In this document: piece by piece, positions 1 through 7,754 of the stretch | Position numbering within the stretch: the first letter of the stretch is position 1 | Layout: every line of letters starts with the position of its first letter | Assembly: GCF_013141695.1 (NCBI RefSeq) | Contig: NZ_WHNY01000090.1 | Coordinates: 87,823-151,822, forward strand | From: Paenibacillus plantarum | GTDB taxonomy: Bacteria; Bacillota; Bacilli; Paenibacillales; NBRC-103111 | DNA length: 64,000 nt | Direction of reading: 5' to 3' | Notes under the pieces: model-generated | Told to the model about the DNA's origin: nothing | What the model saw: the letters and a program-made list of their open reading frames with translations, nothing else | Databases searched by the model: none | Made by a program: the position numbers and the translations under genes

Positions 1-2168
1 GATTTCTTGGCTTTTACTGACGTCTTAATGGTTTGCATGCTGTTATCGATAGGGATGATTTTGGAAGAAAACCCTGCGGCTCCGGTACTTGTCGAGTTGA
101 TATATACCGCGTTCGTGCCACTATTGATCGTCGCTGTCGTAATGCCCATATCAACGCCGCTTGCCCCGCTCCAGAACGAAGAGCTCCAACTGAGAGGAAC
201 AAGTTTCATTCCGCTTGTCTTCGTTTCTTCAAAACCAGGATTCGCTACATCATAATAGCTTGAGGTAAGCACATTAACAGGATTGCTCGCAAGCGACAGA
301 TTACCCGATCCATCTCTTGCTTTCACAGTAAACGTATATCCGCTGTAGGCTTCAAGACCCGTTACCGTATACGTCACCCCGGTGACTGTTGCTACTAGCT
401 TCGTACCATCGTTAATCTCGTAGCCAGTTACGCCCCCATTGTCGGTTGACGGATCCCAAGTGAGTGTGACGCTTTTCATCTTAATGGCTGATGCAGCTAA
501 GTTAGTTGGTGCTGTTGGAGCCTGTGTGTCGTTAGTTACATAAGCCTGGCTTGCTGGGGATACATTCCCCGCCGCATCGACGGCTCTCACGGTAAACGTA
601 TAACTATTCGTTGCGATCAGGCCACTTGCTGTAAAGGTTAATCCTGTCACAGACCCCACCAACACCGTGTCTTTATAAACATTGTATCCGGTCACCCCGA
701 TATTATCGGTCGAGGCATTCCATGCCAAATCAACACTTCCTGCCGTCTGACCTATGGCGTGCAGATTCGTTGGCGTACTTGGCGCCGCCGTATCCGGAAT
801 CAATTCGATCGCAGCATCATCATAATACAGCGTTCCTTGCTGGCTAGCACTGCCCCCGCGGAGGGTCGCCAAATTCAACTGCAAGTTATTCGTGCCGGCC
901 GGCAGGTTAGCCGTATTCACAGTGACCGAAATCTCTCTCCATTCACTGCTGCTCAGCGCAACACTTGGCGCAACTACAGTGCCGAGAAAGGAACCATTTT
1001 TCGCATAACTGAAGAAAACCCACGCGTCATTGCCGACATAATCAGCCGACTTCTTGACCTTCACCGTCGCTTTGATTTGCATGTTATTGTCAATCGTCAT
1101 CGTCTTAGAAACCCAACCTGCGGCTCCTGCATCCACTGCGCTAATATATAGGGCATTGGTTCCGCTATTGGCCTCCATCGTCGTGACCCCCGTATCCACC
1201 GGTGTCGTTCGCGACCATAAGGCAGAATTCCAATTGACCGGAACAAGCTTGCTTCCACTGGATGTCGTGATCTCAAACCCAGGATTGGCGATGCTCCATA
1301 CATTTGGCGTGGTCAGACTTACAGCATTACTGGCCACAGACAGATTGCCCGCCGTATCCTTCGCTTTTACAGTAAACGTATAACTAGTACCCGCATTGAG
1401 AGCGCTTACGGAATACGTTAATCCTGTCGTAGATCCAATCAGCGTTGTACCGTTGTAAACTTCGTACCCTTGAATGCCAACGTTATCCGTTGAGGCGTTC
1501 CATGCAAGAGTAACACTCGTCGCCGTTTGGCCCGTAATGGCAAGATTAGTTGGAGTTGTTGGCGCCTCCGTATCCAGCAGTTCCATCGTTACATCGTCAT
1601 AATAGAGTGTCCCGGCGTTGCTTCCGCTGCCTGCTTTCGATGTCGCTAAGTTTAACCAGAGCATATTCGTTCCCACTGGAAACTGACTGCTGTTGACGGT
1701 TAACGTAATTTCTGTCCACTCTGTGCTGCTTACGGCAGTCATATTGGATGAACTTATCCCCAGGAAACTACCGCTATTCCCATAGCTGATGAACACCCAA
1801 GGATTATTGCCAGCATAATCGGCCGACTTCTTCACTTTCACCGTGGTTTTAATCGTTTGGGGACTCGTATCAACCAGAATCGCTTTGGAAGTCCAACCAG
1901 CGGCTCCCGCATCCGTTGCACTAATATAAATTGATTTTGCCCCACTGTTGTACACGGCTGTCGTTACGCTCGTATCCACCGGTGTCGTTCTGCTCCATAA
2001 GGATGTCGTCCAATTCGTCGGTATCAGTTTCGTTTGACTCACCGTTGTTTCTTCGAACCCAGGATTAACCACATTAAGTAAACTTGCTGCCTGAACACGC
2101 GGTGACATCGTTGGTAACATGGCAAGCATCATGGTGCAAAGCAACAGCCATATGACGGTTTTCCTCAT
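1..2168 (-). CDS. Secreted CBM-like / fibronectin type III multidomain protein (partial, 3' end outside window)
   Basis: The frame stays open for 722 codons from an ATG preceded by AAGGAGGG and runs off the window, so the C-terminus is missing. Residues 1-27 form a signal peptide (short basic start, Leu-rich core, cleavage likely after VQA). Then come an NPGFE-type jelly-roll carbohydrate-binding-like module (about 30-190), an FN3 domain beginning DTEAPTTPTNL, a second NPGFE module, two consecutive FN3 domains (DTAAPSTPTNL and DTQAPTAPTNL) and the start of a third NPGFE module. FN3 and CBM4/9-like modules in this arrangement are typical of secreted polysaccharide-active enzymes of Paenibacillus. 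No catalytic domain is visible in the part present, so the substrate cannot be named. Confidence 0.85.
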   Translation of the reverse strand, partial: MRKTVIWLLLCTMMLAMLPTMSPRVQAASLLNVVNPGFEETTVSQTKLIPTNWTTSLWSRTTPVDTSVTTAVYNSGAKSIYISATDAGAAGWTSKAILVDTSPQTIKTTVKVKKSADYAGNNPWVFISYGNSGSFLGISSSNMTAVSSTEWTEITLTVNSSQFPVGTNMLWLNLATSKAGSGSNAGTLYYDDVTMELLDTEAPTTPTNLAITGQTATSVTLAWNASTDNVGIQGYEVYNGTTLIGSTTGLTYSVSALNAGTSYTFTVKAKDTAGNLSVASNAVSLTTPNVWSIANPGFEITTSSGSKLVPVNWNSALWSRTTPVDTGVTTMEANSGTNALYISAVDAGAAGWVSKTMTIDNNMQIKATVKVKKSADYVGNDAWVFFSYAKNGSFLGTVVAPSVALSSSEWREISVTVNTANLPAGTNNLQLNLATLRGGSASQQGTLYYDDAAIELIPDTAAPSTPTNLHAIGQTAGSVDLAWNASTDNIGVTGYNVYKDTVLVGSVTGLTFTASGLIATNSYTFTVRAVDAAGNVSPASQAYVTNDTQAPTAPTNLAASAIKMKSVTLTWDPSTDNGGVTGYEINDGTKLVATVTGVTYTVTGLEAYSGYTFTVKARDGSGNLSLASNPVNVLTSSYYDVANPGFEETKTSGMKLVPLSWSSSFWSGASGVDMGITTATINSGTNAVYINSTSTGAAGFSSKIIPIDNSMQTIKTSVKAKK

Positions 2169-2202
2169 AACATAGATTCCCTCCTTGAATTCATTTTGCC
2201 TC

Positions 2203-2226
2203 TCGAATCTCGAATCTCGAATGCGC
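2203..2226. repeat. Short tandem TCTCGAAT repeat
   Basis: Three near-adjacent copies of TCTCGAAT lie just upstream of the ribosome binding site of the secreted FN3 protein, in its presumed 5' leader. It may be simple-sequence drift; no function can be assigned. Confidence 0.5.
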
Positions 2227-2385
2227 TTCCCGTTACTCACTTCCCTTTATGGATGGATTACATGGATAAATATAGGACGAATCCGGTGGTCAAAGATAGG
2301 AGACGATTTATACATCGTTATCCGATTTTATCTATTTTGACAAAAAAATAGCCGACAACGAGATGATCGCTGCCAGCATGATCCC

Positions 2386-3168
2386 CTACTTATTCAAAAT
2401 ATCCATCCATATTTTAACCGTTGTTGCCACAATGAGTGCAGCCAGAATCCATTGAAGCAGCTTGGCGTTCAATTTCTTGCTGATTTTAGCCCCAATTGGA
2501 GCTGCGATGGTACTTGCAATAACCATAACAATCGACGGGACAAGAAGCATATGTCCTCCCGCTACTTTTCCGGCAGTTGAGCCTATGGAAGAGATAAAAG
2601 TAATGGCTAGGGAAGAAGCAATCGCTACACGTGTTGGAATTTTCAGAATGACCAGCATGACAGGTACGGTAATAAACGCTCCAGCCGCTCCAACAATACC
2701 CGAAACAACTCCGATAATAGCCGCGAAGATCGCCGCAACCGGTTTATTAAACTTCACCTTGTTAAACTCCATGTCTTCCTGTCCTTTTTTGGGAAGAAAC
2801 ATCATAATCGCTGCGATCAGAGCCAGAACTGCATAGGTGATGTTAATGAAGGAGTCTGATAGAAACTTGGAACCATACCCCCCGATAAAGCTGCCAATAA
2901 CGATGGTTCCCCCCATGATGAATACAAGGGATTTATTGATATACCCTCCTTTTCGAAAGGCTAACATACCTGAAAGTGTCGCAAAAAAGACTTGAACCGC
3001 ACTAATTGCCGATACTTCATGTGCCGTAAATGCTGCAAAACCCATGGCTGGCGGAATATACAAGAGCATCGGATACTTGATGATGGAACCTCCAATTCCA
3101 ACCATACCAGAGATTAGAGATCCAATAAAACCAATACCAAACAATAGAATAATCCACCCATAATCCAT
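2386..3168 (-). CDS. Sulfite exporter TauE/SafE family membrane protein (YrkJ-like)
   Basis: A 260-aa polytopic membrane protein with about eight hydrophobic segments. Gly-rich repeats of the form GxxGSLISGMVGIGG near the N-terminus and GVVSGIVGAAGAFI in the middle are the duplicated half-signatures of the TauE/SafE family, which exports sulfite, sulfoacetate or thiosulfate-type anions. The start ATG has a GGAGGAG box. It is the last gene of the persulfide cluster, 26 bp after the dsrE-like gene. B. subtilis yrkJ holds the same position in the yrk cluster. By context it would expel sulfite or thiosulfate produced by the upstream persulfide enzymes. The transported substrate is inferred from the neighbours only. 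Confidence 0.85.
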   Translation of the reverse strand: MDYGWIILLFGIGFIGSLISGMVGIGGSIIKYPMLLYIPPAMGFAAFTAHEVSAISAVQVFFATLSGMLAFRKGGYINKSLVFIMGGTIVIGSFIGGYGSKFLSDSFINITYAVLALIAAIMMFLPKKGQEDMEFNKVKFNKPVAAIFAAIIGVVSGIVGAAGAFITVPVMLVILKIPTRVAIASSLAITFISSIGSTAGKVAGGHMLLVPSIVMVIASTIAAPIGAKISKKLNAKLLQWILAALIVATTVKIWMDILNK

Positions 3169-3194
3169 AGCTTTCTCCTCCTATCTCCGCGAAT

Positions 3195-3677
3195 TTAAAT
3201 AAATAAATTCACTTTGGCATCTGCCGCGTCACCTAAATAAGCTGCTACCCCTGCATACTCAATACCATCAAGAAGTTCTTCTTTTTGTAAGCCAAGCAGA
3301 TCCATTGTCATTGTACAAGCCACTAGCTTAACGCCTTGCTCTTGTGCTAATTCAATGAGCTGCGGCAATGTCAGCGCATTATGCTTTTTCATCACATGCT
3401 TAATCATCTTGGGACCTAGCCCTCCGAAATTCATTTTGGATAACCCCAACTTGTTCGCACCACGCGGCATCATTTTACCGAACATGGATTCCAGCCATCC
3501 TTTTTTGATGGGAACGGATTCATCCTTACGCAGCGCATTAAGTCCCCAAAAGGTGAAGAACATCGTTACTTCATGGTCATAAGCAGCTGCACCGTTGGCA
3601 ATAATAAATGCAGCAATAGCCTTGTCCAATTCACCGCTAAAAAGTACAATCGTTGATTTTTCTTTATTATCTATCAT
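3195..3677 (-). CDS. DsrE/DsrF-like sulfur carrier protein (YrkE-like)
   Basis: A 160-aa soluble protein of the DsrE/F family, as in B. subtilis YrkE. Seen: an N-terminal beta strand TIVLFSGELDKAIAAFIIAN, a FFTFWGLNAL segment, a Met/Gly/Lys-rich middle (residues about 60-95), and KLVACTMTMDLLGL, whose Cys is the likely persulfide-carrying residue. These proteins pass sulfane sulfur between TusA and rhodanese partners, and both partners are encoded just upstream. A CstR-type palindrome sits about 27 bp ahead of the start codon, so the gene and the exporter after it may also be transcribed from their own repressible promoter. Family membership is secure; the carrier role is inferred from context. 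Confidence 0.85.
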   Translation of the reverse strand: MIDNKEKSTIVLFSGELDKAIAAFIIANGAAAYDHEVTMFFTFWGLNALRKDESVPIKKGWLESMFGKMMPRGANKLGLSKMNFGGLGPKMIKHVMKKHNALTLPQLIELAQEQGVKLVACTMTMDLLGLQKEELLDGIEYAGVAAYLGDAADAKVNLFI

Positions 3678-3703
3678 TTAAATCATCCCCTTTTCATCCC
3701 CAT

Positions 3704-3719
3704 ATACCCGTACGGGTAT
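3704..3719. promoter_or_regulatory. CstR-type operator palindrome ATACCCGTACGGGTAT (site 1)
   Basis: Perfect 16-bp palindrome between the tusA-like and dsrE-like genes. On the minus strand it lies between a TTGTCT element and TATATG, 19 bp apart, so repressor binding would occlude a promoter for dsrE-tauE. It matches the ATACCC-N4-GGGTAT pattern of three other sites around this locus. The spacing and shape suit CsoR/CstR-family regulators. Confidence 0.75.
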
Positions 3720-3742
3720 TTAATAAGACAAAAAAAATTTAC

Positions 3743-3976
3743 TTATCCCTTTTTAACAGTAAAGGTAAATATGCCATTGTCTTCTTTGGATTCAAGAAGT
3801 TCATGCTTCGTTTGGTTTACCCAAGCTTGAAAGTCCTTCATAGAACCTTTATCGGTTGTTTGAAGCTCCATAATCTGACCAGATTCCAGAGAATCAATCC
3901 CTTTTTTCGCCTTAACAATCGGCATCGGACAAGCAAGTCCTTTTGCATCTACAACTAAGTTTGCCATTATCATCAT
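3743..3976 (-). CDS. TusA-family sulfurtransferase (YrkI-like)
   Basis: A 77-aa (or 74-aa) single-domain TusA protein. It carries the family motif DAKGLACPMPIVKAKKGI, whose Cys is the persulfide acceptor in the CPxP motif, followed by the usual beta-alpha-beta-alpha-beta fold. Three in-frame ATGs lie within four codons behind AAGGAGA. The first is only about 2 nt from the Shine-Dalgarno core, so the second or third (MANLVV) is the more likely start. TusA relays sulfane sulfur between rhodaneses and DsrE-like carriers. It lies between the TusA-rhodanese fusion gene and the dsrE-like gene, as in the B. subtilis yrk cluster. Confidence 0.9.
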   Translation of the reverse strand: MMIMANLVVDAKGLACPMPIVKAKKGIDSLESGQIMELQTTDKGSMKDFQAWVNQTKHELLESKEDNGIFTFTVKKG

Positions 3977-4010
3977 CTCTCCTTATTTATTTAAAATGTA
4001 AAACGTATGA

Positions 4011-4583
4011 TTAGTCTTGTTCTTGATCATAGATCCATTCCCTCATGCCAGGCGTTACATTCTTAACATGATGAAACCCCTTGTCGGATAGGATTTGGCA
4101 AGCCATGTCACTTCGAGTTCCAGTACGGCATACTATATAATAGGCTTGGCTAGGATCAAGCTCCGTTATTTTTTCTTCCAATTGACCTAGAGGGATTGAG
4201 ATGGCACCCGGAATGCGCCCAAATGCATATTCAGCGGGTTCTCGAACATCGATAATATGGGCCGCTTCCCCTGAAGAAATCTTGGTTTGAACTTCTTCAT
4301 TTGTAACGATGTGCGGGTATTTTTTTTCTATTTTCGTATCCGATGACTCGGCTTTGCGAATAAAGTGATGAAACACGCCGTTTTCTTCTTTTAAACCTAG
4401 GTACTGATGTCCTGTACGGCCGGACCAACTCTTCAGGTCGGCTACCGAGCCTTTATCTGTTGCACGTATCTCCAATACTTCACCTGCATTCATTTCATCC
4501 ATCGCCTTTTTGGTGCGAACGACTGGCAGCGGACACGCAAGACCTTCACATTCGATTACTCGATTCACTTGCAGTGTTGACAT
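4011..4583 (-). CDS. TusA-rhodanese fusion sulfurtransferase (YrkF/CstA-like)
   Basis: A 190-aa two-domain protein. Residues about 5-75 are a TusA domain (CEGLACPLPVVRTKKAM, persulfide Cys in CPLP). Residues about 90-190 are a rhodanese domain with DVREPAEYAFGRIPGA and an active-site loop around IVCRTGTRSDMA. This is the architecture of B. subtilis YrkF, and it recalls S. aureus CstA, which also joins rhodanese and TusA modules. The ATG of MSTLQ was chosen because GGAGG lies 8 nt ahead of it; an upstream in-frame TTG overlaps that Shine-Dalgarno. It would take sulfane sulfur from low-molecular-weight persulfides and pass it within the cluster. Lies 27 bp after the rhodanese gene. Confidence 0.88.
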   Translation of the reverse strand: MSTLQVNRVIECEGLACPLPVVRTKKAMDEMNAGEVLEIRATDKGSVADLKSWSGRTGHQYLGLKEENGVFHHFIRKAESSDTKIEKKYPHIVTNEEVQTKISSGEAAHIIDVREPAEYAFGRIPGAISIPLGQLEEKITELDPSQAYYIVCRTGTRSDMACQILSDKGFHHVKNVTPGMREWIYDQEQD

Positions 4584-4610
4584 GAACATTACCTCCAATA
4601 TCTACAAATT

Positions 4611-4919
4611 TTATTTACCGTAAGTTATTTGCCCAGTCCATTTCGACATGCCGCCTGGCATATTAAGCACGTTATAACCCATTGAGGAGAGGAAATCACA
4701 TGCCTGTCCGCTTCGATTACCGCTGCGACAAACAACGATTGTTTCTTGCTGTTGATCCATTTCATTGAGCGCTCTTGCGATTTGCCCTAGCGGAATATGC
4801 CTGGCACCTGGAATGTGGCCGGACTCCCACTCATCCTGTTCCCTCACATCAAGAATAACTACATTTTCCTTCCTATTGATCCGACCCAAAACTTCTTCTG
4901 GCATTTGCTCCTTATACAT
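4611..4919 (-). CDS. Single-domain rhodanese sulfurtransferase
   Basis: A 102-aa rhodanese-like protein: DVREQDEWESGHIPGARHIPLGQI, then a strand ending in the active-site loop VVCRSGNRSGQA, whose Cys is the sulfur acceptor, and MPGGMSKWTG at the C-terminus. No signal peptide, so it is cytosolic. AGGAGGG precedes the ATG. It lies between the rhodanese-MBL gene and the TusA-rhodanese gene, all on one strand with short gaps, consistent with one operon. It would transfer sulfane sulfur from thiosulfate or persulfide to an acceptor. The acceptor in this cell is not known. Confidence 0.88.
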   Translation of the reverse strand: MYKEQMPEEVLGRINRKENVVILDVREQDEWESGHIPGARHIPLGQIARALNEMDQQQETIVVCRSGNRSGQACDFLSSMGYNVLNMPGGMSKWTGQITYGK

Positions 4920-4950
4920 CGTCGTTCCCTCCTATCTATGGTGTAGTGGT

Positions 4951-6099
4951 TTAAGCATCATGAACTGCACAACGATTAGGTCCAATTTCCATCTCTCGTT
5001 GTTCCTCGACCGTTGGCGTAATCTTTCCCATATTCGTCTGACGTATTTCTTGGTAAGCATTCGGCTGCGGTGGTAAATTCTCAGTAACAGTACGACGGAA
5101 GGCTGTTTCCTCTCCAATATTCAATCCTGGATTTTCCATATATAAATCTCCAAGGCGGGCAGAGACTTGACCTCCTTCTCCCAGCTCCGTAAACTTGCCA
5201 AAATGGGCAGGAAGCACGATTAAGTCATGAGGCAATTGCTTATAACGCTCATACAATGTTGTTCTAAGGTCAGTTACCCAATCCTCTGCTTTACCCGCGA
5301 GATCAGGACGACCAATTGATTTAACGAATAAAATGTCCCCCGAAAGCAAGAATTGATTGTCAACGATTAACGAGGTGCTTCCGATCGTATGTCCAGGCGA
5401 ATAAATAGGTTGTATCTGAATTTCGGTATCGCCAACCACAATACGGTTTCGTTCCTCAAGCTTCGCGTAGTTAAACACGACTTCTTCTGCATCTTTTGGC
5501 GGCAGCCAATACGTGCCTCCTATTTTTTCAGCTAATTGCCGTCCACCGGAGATGTGATCAGCGTGAAGATGCGTATCAATCGTATGTTTAATGGTTACGT
5601 TTCTATCTTGGGCAAAGTTCTCAAAAACTTCTGTCATTCGGACGCCATCAATGATGGCCGCTTCACCGTTCGAGATCACCATGTAGGACAAGCAGCCTTT
5701 ACCTATGCGGATAAATTGAAATATTTCTCCACCATCTTGCAAATCACCAACTTTTACGGGCTCTAGATGCTCACTCCAAGATTTCATGCCTCCTACCAAG
5801 TAAGAAACATGTTGTTTCCCTTGTTCGATCAATTGTTCCCCAACAAATTTCGATGAGCCTTCTTTGGCACATACGACCAAAATTTCCTTATCATCTGGAA
5901 GTTGATCTACAACAGTTTCCACCCCATCGATCAAATCAAAATAGGGTTTGTTTAGAATATGAACATGATGACCTTCGATTTTCCAATCCTTAAAGTCGCT
6001 TTCGTTACGTACGTCTAAGATGAAAATCGGTTCGTTATTTAATACCTTTTTCGCTAATACAGCGGCGCTCATTCCTTGCAATTGAACTCCATTTACCAT
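4951..6099 (-). CDS. Rhodanese - metallo-beta-lactamase fold fusion, probable persulfide dioxygenase
   Basis: A 382-aa protein. Residues 1-110 form a rhodanese-like domain (DVRNESDFKDWKIEGH, with VVCAKEGSS placing Cys77 at the active loop). From about 125 an MBL-fold hydrolase begins, with metal motif THLHADH (His177, His179, Asp181, His182), SPGHTIGS, and SGDILFVKSIGRPDL. This motif set belongs to the ETHE1/persulfide dioxygenase branch, which oxidises glutathione or bacillithiol persulfide to sulfite. Staphylococcal CstB joins the same functions, but with the MBL domain first. First gene of the sulfur operon. One CstR-type palindrome lies 49 bp before the start and another lies at the promoter. 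Dioxygenase activity is inferred. Confidence 0.85.
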   Translation of the reverse strand: MVNGVQLQGMSAAVLAKKVLNNEPIFILDVRNESDFKDWKIEGHHVHILNKPYFDLIDGVETVVDQLPDDKEILVVCAKEGSSKFVGEQLIEQGKQHVSYLVGGMKSWSEHLEPVKVGDLQDGGEIFQFIRIGKGCLSYMVISNGEAAIIDGVRMTEVFENFAQDRNVTIKHTIDTHLHADHISGGRQLAEKIGGTYWLPPKDAEEVVFNYAKLEERNRIVVGDTEIQIQPIYSPGHTIGSTSLIVDNQFLLSGDILFVKSIGRPDLAGKAEDWVTDLRTTLYERYKQLPHDLIVLPAHFGKFTELGEGGQVSARLGDLYMENPGLNIGEETAFRRTVTENLPPQPNAYQEIRQTNMGKITPTVEEQREMEIGPNRCAVHDA

Positions 6100-6147
6100 T
6101 GTTTATTTCCTCCCTAGAATGAGATTGAAATCCAAGCTCACCTTCAT

Positions 6148-6163
6148 ATACCCCATGGGGTAT
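6148..6163. promoter_or_regulatory. CstR-type operator palindrome ATACCCCATGGGGTAT (site 2)
   Basis: Perfect 16-bp palindrome 49 bp upstream of the rhodanese-MBL start. On the minus strand it sits between TTGCTT and TATATG (19-bp spacer), the same layout as site 1 ahead of the dsrE-like gene. This suggests a repressible second promoter close to the first gene of the sulfur operon. Confidence 0.78.
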
Positions 6164-6237
6164 TATTTTAAGCAAAAAAAATGACTATTACTCATGTATT
6201 AGAATTACTTCATGATACTCACCTAAGATATATACAT

Positions 6238-6253
6238 ATACCCGTTGGGGTAT
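6238..6253. promoter_or_regulatory. CstR-type operator ATACCCGTTGGGGTAT (site 3)
   Basis: Imperfect palindrome: six base pairs of each arm match and the four central bases do not. It starts 6 bp after the -10 element of the main sulfur-operon promoter and so overlaps the expected transcription start, a normal repression position. Confidence 0.72.
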
Positions 6254-6259
6254 GTGTAT

Positions 6260-6288
6260 ACTATAATAGAACTTTTCCTTTTCGTCAA
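6260..6288 (-). promoter_or_regulatory. SigA-type promoter of the sulfur operon
   Basis: On the minus strand: TTGACG, 17-bp spacer, TATAGT. The -10 is followed at once by operator site 3 and the transcript would run into the rhodanese-MBL gene. The leader is about 150 nt long and contains operator site 2. Confidence 0.72.
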
Positions 6289-6324
6289 CCCTTCTATACT
6301 AATCCCCAAACTATTGAACCCCTT

Positions 6325-6358
6325 TAGGCTTTCACACATATGCTGAGCTAAAAGCCTA
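6325..6358 (+). other. Hairpin in the 5' leader of the ferritin-like gene
   Basis: TAGGCTTT pairs perfectly with AAAGCCTA across an 18-nt loop, ending 5 nt before the GGAGG of the ferritin-like gene. It has no U-tract, so it is not a simple terminator. It could affect translation or mRNA stability; function unknown. Confidence 0.5.
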
Positions 6359-6376
6359 GTCAATGGAGGAACCTAT

Positions 6377-6841
6377 ATGTATTGGACATATCCGTATGAT
6401 TATCGCAACACCTTTCAACCAGTGTGGAACGTAGGATATCAACAAGCCTTAGAATTAATCAAAGCCGCGGTGCAAGATGAGCGGAACGATGAATTATTCT
6501 ATGATCAACTGATCAAGCTCGCACCTACACCTGAACAAGCCGCAATCATTACATCCATACGTGATGATGAACGCAGTCATAACGCCATGTTTCGCAGCAT
6601 GTATCGAGAGATGACCGGTCATGATGTCTATGGGGTTAGCGATGAGCAGTACCAGCCTGTACGCACGTATTCAGAAGGCATTCAAAAGGCCCTTCAAGGC
6701 GAATTATCTGCGGTCGAGAAATATCGCAAAATCTGGTTCGGACTCCCATATGGGATCTATAAGGATACAGTCTATGGTATTATCCTCGATGAGCTCAAGC
6801 ATGCAAGCAAATATAATTATTTGTTTACTTTGAATCGGTAG
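6377..6841 (+). CDS. Ferritin-like (rubrerythrin-type four-helix) domain protein
   Basis: A 154-aa protein predicted to be a helical bundle. AAVQDERNDELFYDQLIKLAP and IITSIRDDERSHNAMFRSMYREMTG give the first Glu and ExxH-type ligand set. ALQGELSAVEKYRKIW and GIILDELKHASKYNYLF give the second set, so all four diiron-ligand helices appear present. An aromatic-rich N-terminus (MYWTYPYDY) precedes the domain. ATG with GGAGGA 7 nt upstream. It is divergent from the sulfur operon and shares its intergenic region with two CstR-type operators, so co-regulation with sulfide stress is possible. Substrate and activity cannot be read from the sequence. Confidence 0.75.
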   Translation: MYWTYPYDYRNTFQPVWNVGYQQALELIKAAVQDERNDELFYDQLIKLAPTPEQAAIITSIRDDERSHNAMFRSMYREMTGHDVYGVSDEQYQPVRTYSEGIQKALQGELSAVEKYRKIWFGLPYGIYKDTVYGIILDELKHASKYNYLFTLNR

Positions 6842-6916
6842 AACAAGCATAGTTCAAGCATGCAGAAGCCATATTAAGATCAGTACTGCATACCTTGAAT
6901 GAAAGAAGGCGAGACC

Positions 6917-7288
6917 ATGTTGGCTATGTTAGGGAAGTTGCTCTTAAAACTTTTGATAAATGGCATCATCATAGTTCCCATCTTGATGTACCTTACAGAT
7001 GCTACATTTATGGGGGCACTTTCTGCTACGTATACGTTTTCCCTCCTTACCTACGTCGTTGTTGATCAACTGTTTTTAAGACTTACGAATAACATGGCTG
7101 CTGTATTAGCCGATATGTTATTAACTTATGCCTACTTCTGGCTCGTGGAAAGGCACTTCTACGATTGGTCCTTAACTTTTACGGATATGACGATCGTAGC
7201 TGTATTTTATGGTGTAATGGAGTTCTTTCTGCATATTTATTTTCAAAAAGACAAAGGTCGAATCGGGCGGACTAGCTTCCATGATTAG
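6917..7288 (+). CDS. DUF2512 (YndM-like) membrane protein
   Basis: A 123-aa integral membrane protein with four hydrophobic helices, resembling the YndM/DUF2512 family of Bacillales (LLINGIIIVPILMYL, TYTFSLLTYVVVDQLFL, MAAVLADMLLTYAYFWLVE, VFYGVMEFFLHIYF). The ATG of MLAML was preferred because AAGG lies 7 nt ahead of it; an in-frame ATG six codons upstream has no Shine-Dalgarno. Function of the family is unknown. It follows the ferritin-like gene by 75 bp and may share its transcript. A bidirectional terminator follows. Confidence 0.72.
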   Translation: MLAMLGKLLLKLLINGIIIVPILMYLTDATFMGALSATYTFSLLTYVVVDQLFLRLTNNMAAVLADMLLTYAYFWLVERHFYDWSLTFTDMTIVAVFYGVMEFFLHIYFQKDKGRIGRTSFHD

Positions 7289-7299
7289 GCTTGACGCAC

Positions 7300-7338
7300 A
7301 AAAAAAGTCATTGGCCTTGAGGGCTAATGACTTTTTTT
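7300..7338. terminator. Bidirectional rho-independent terminator
   Basis: A-tract, then AGTCATTGGCC pairing with GGGCTAATGACT, then T7. It separates the convergent DUF2512 gene (+) and membrane rhodanese gene (-) and can serve both strands. Confidence 0.88.
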
Positions 7339-7340
7339 AC

Positions 7341-7730
7341 TTATTGCGTTTGCTTACCATTCCAGGACATGATACCGCCCTTCAAATGAGACAACTCGTT
7401 AAAACCATGCTTCCGTAAGAGCTTCGCGGCTTGCTTGCTTCTCATGCCACTTCGGCAGTACAGATAGACTGGTCGATCCTTAGGAATCTCGGCCAATCTT
7501 CTCCCCATAGTCGACAAAGGGATATTAACCGCTCCCGGGATATATCCTTGCTTCACTTCACCAGGCTCACGCACATCGATCAGTACATGCTTATGGTTGT
7601 CCGTTGTTAAAGCTTCTTGAAATTGTTCAGACGACAGATTGCGCAGCCCTTTGACCCCTGCAAAGCGTGAGTAGAAGAACCAAACAATAAAACCTAACGC
7701 CACGAGATTGAAAATCATATTACTATCCAT
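7341..7730 (-). CDS. Membrane-anchored rhodanese
   Basis: A 129-aa protein with one N-terminal transmembrane helix (MIFNLVALGFIVWFFYS) and a rhodanese domain from about residue 30: LIDVREPGEVKQGYIPGAVNIPL and active-site loop LYCRSGMRSKQA with the acceptor Cys. The C-terminus reads LKGGIMSWNG. Whether the domain faces the cytosol or outside cannot be decided from sequence; the sparse charge pattern allows either. It follows the CstR-like repressor gene by 24 bp on the same strand, so the pair likely forms a small autoregulated operon. AGAGGCAGG precedes the ATG. It adds a membrane rhodanese to the soluble ones in the sulfur operon. Confidence 0.85.
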   Translation of the reverse strand: MDSNMIFNLVALGFIVWFFYSRFAGVKGLRNLSSEQFQEALTTDNHKHVLIDVREPGEVKQGYIPGAVNIPLSTMGRRLAEIPKDRPVYLYCRSGMRSKQAAKLLRKHGFNELSHLKGGIMSWNGKQTQ

Positions 7731-7754
7731 GACCTGCCTCTTTTCTTAAACACA

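Noticed and set aside
759..1151. Plus-strand frames over the FN3 protein
   Set aside because: The minus-strand frame is open for 722 codons, has a signal peptide and recurring domains; the plus frames have no family features.
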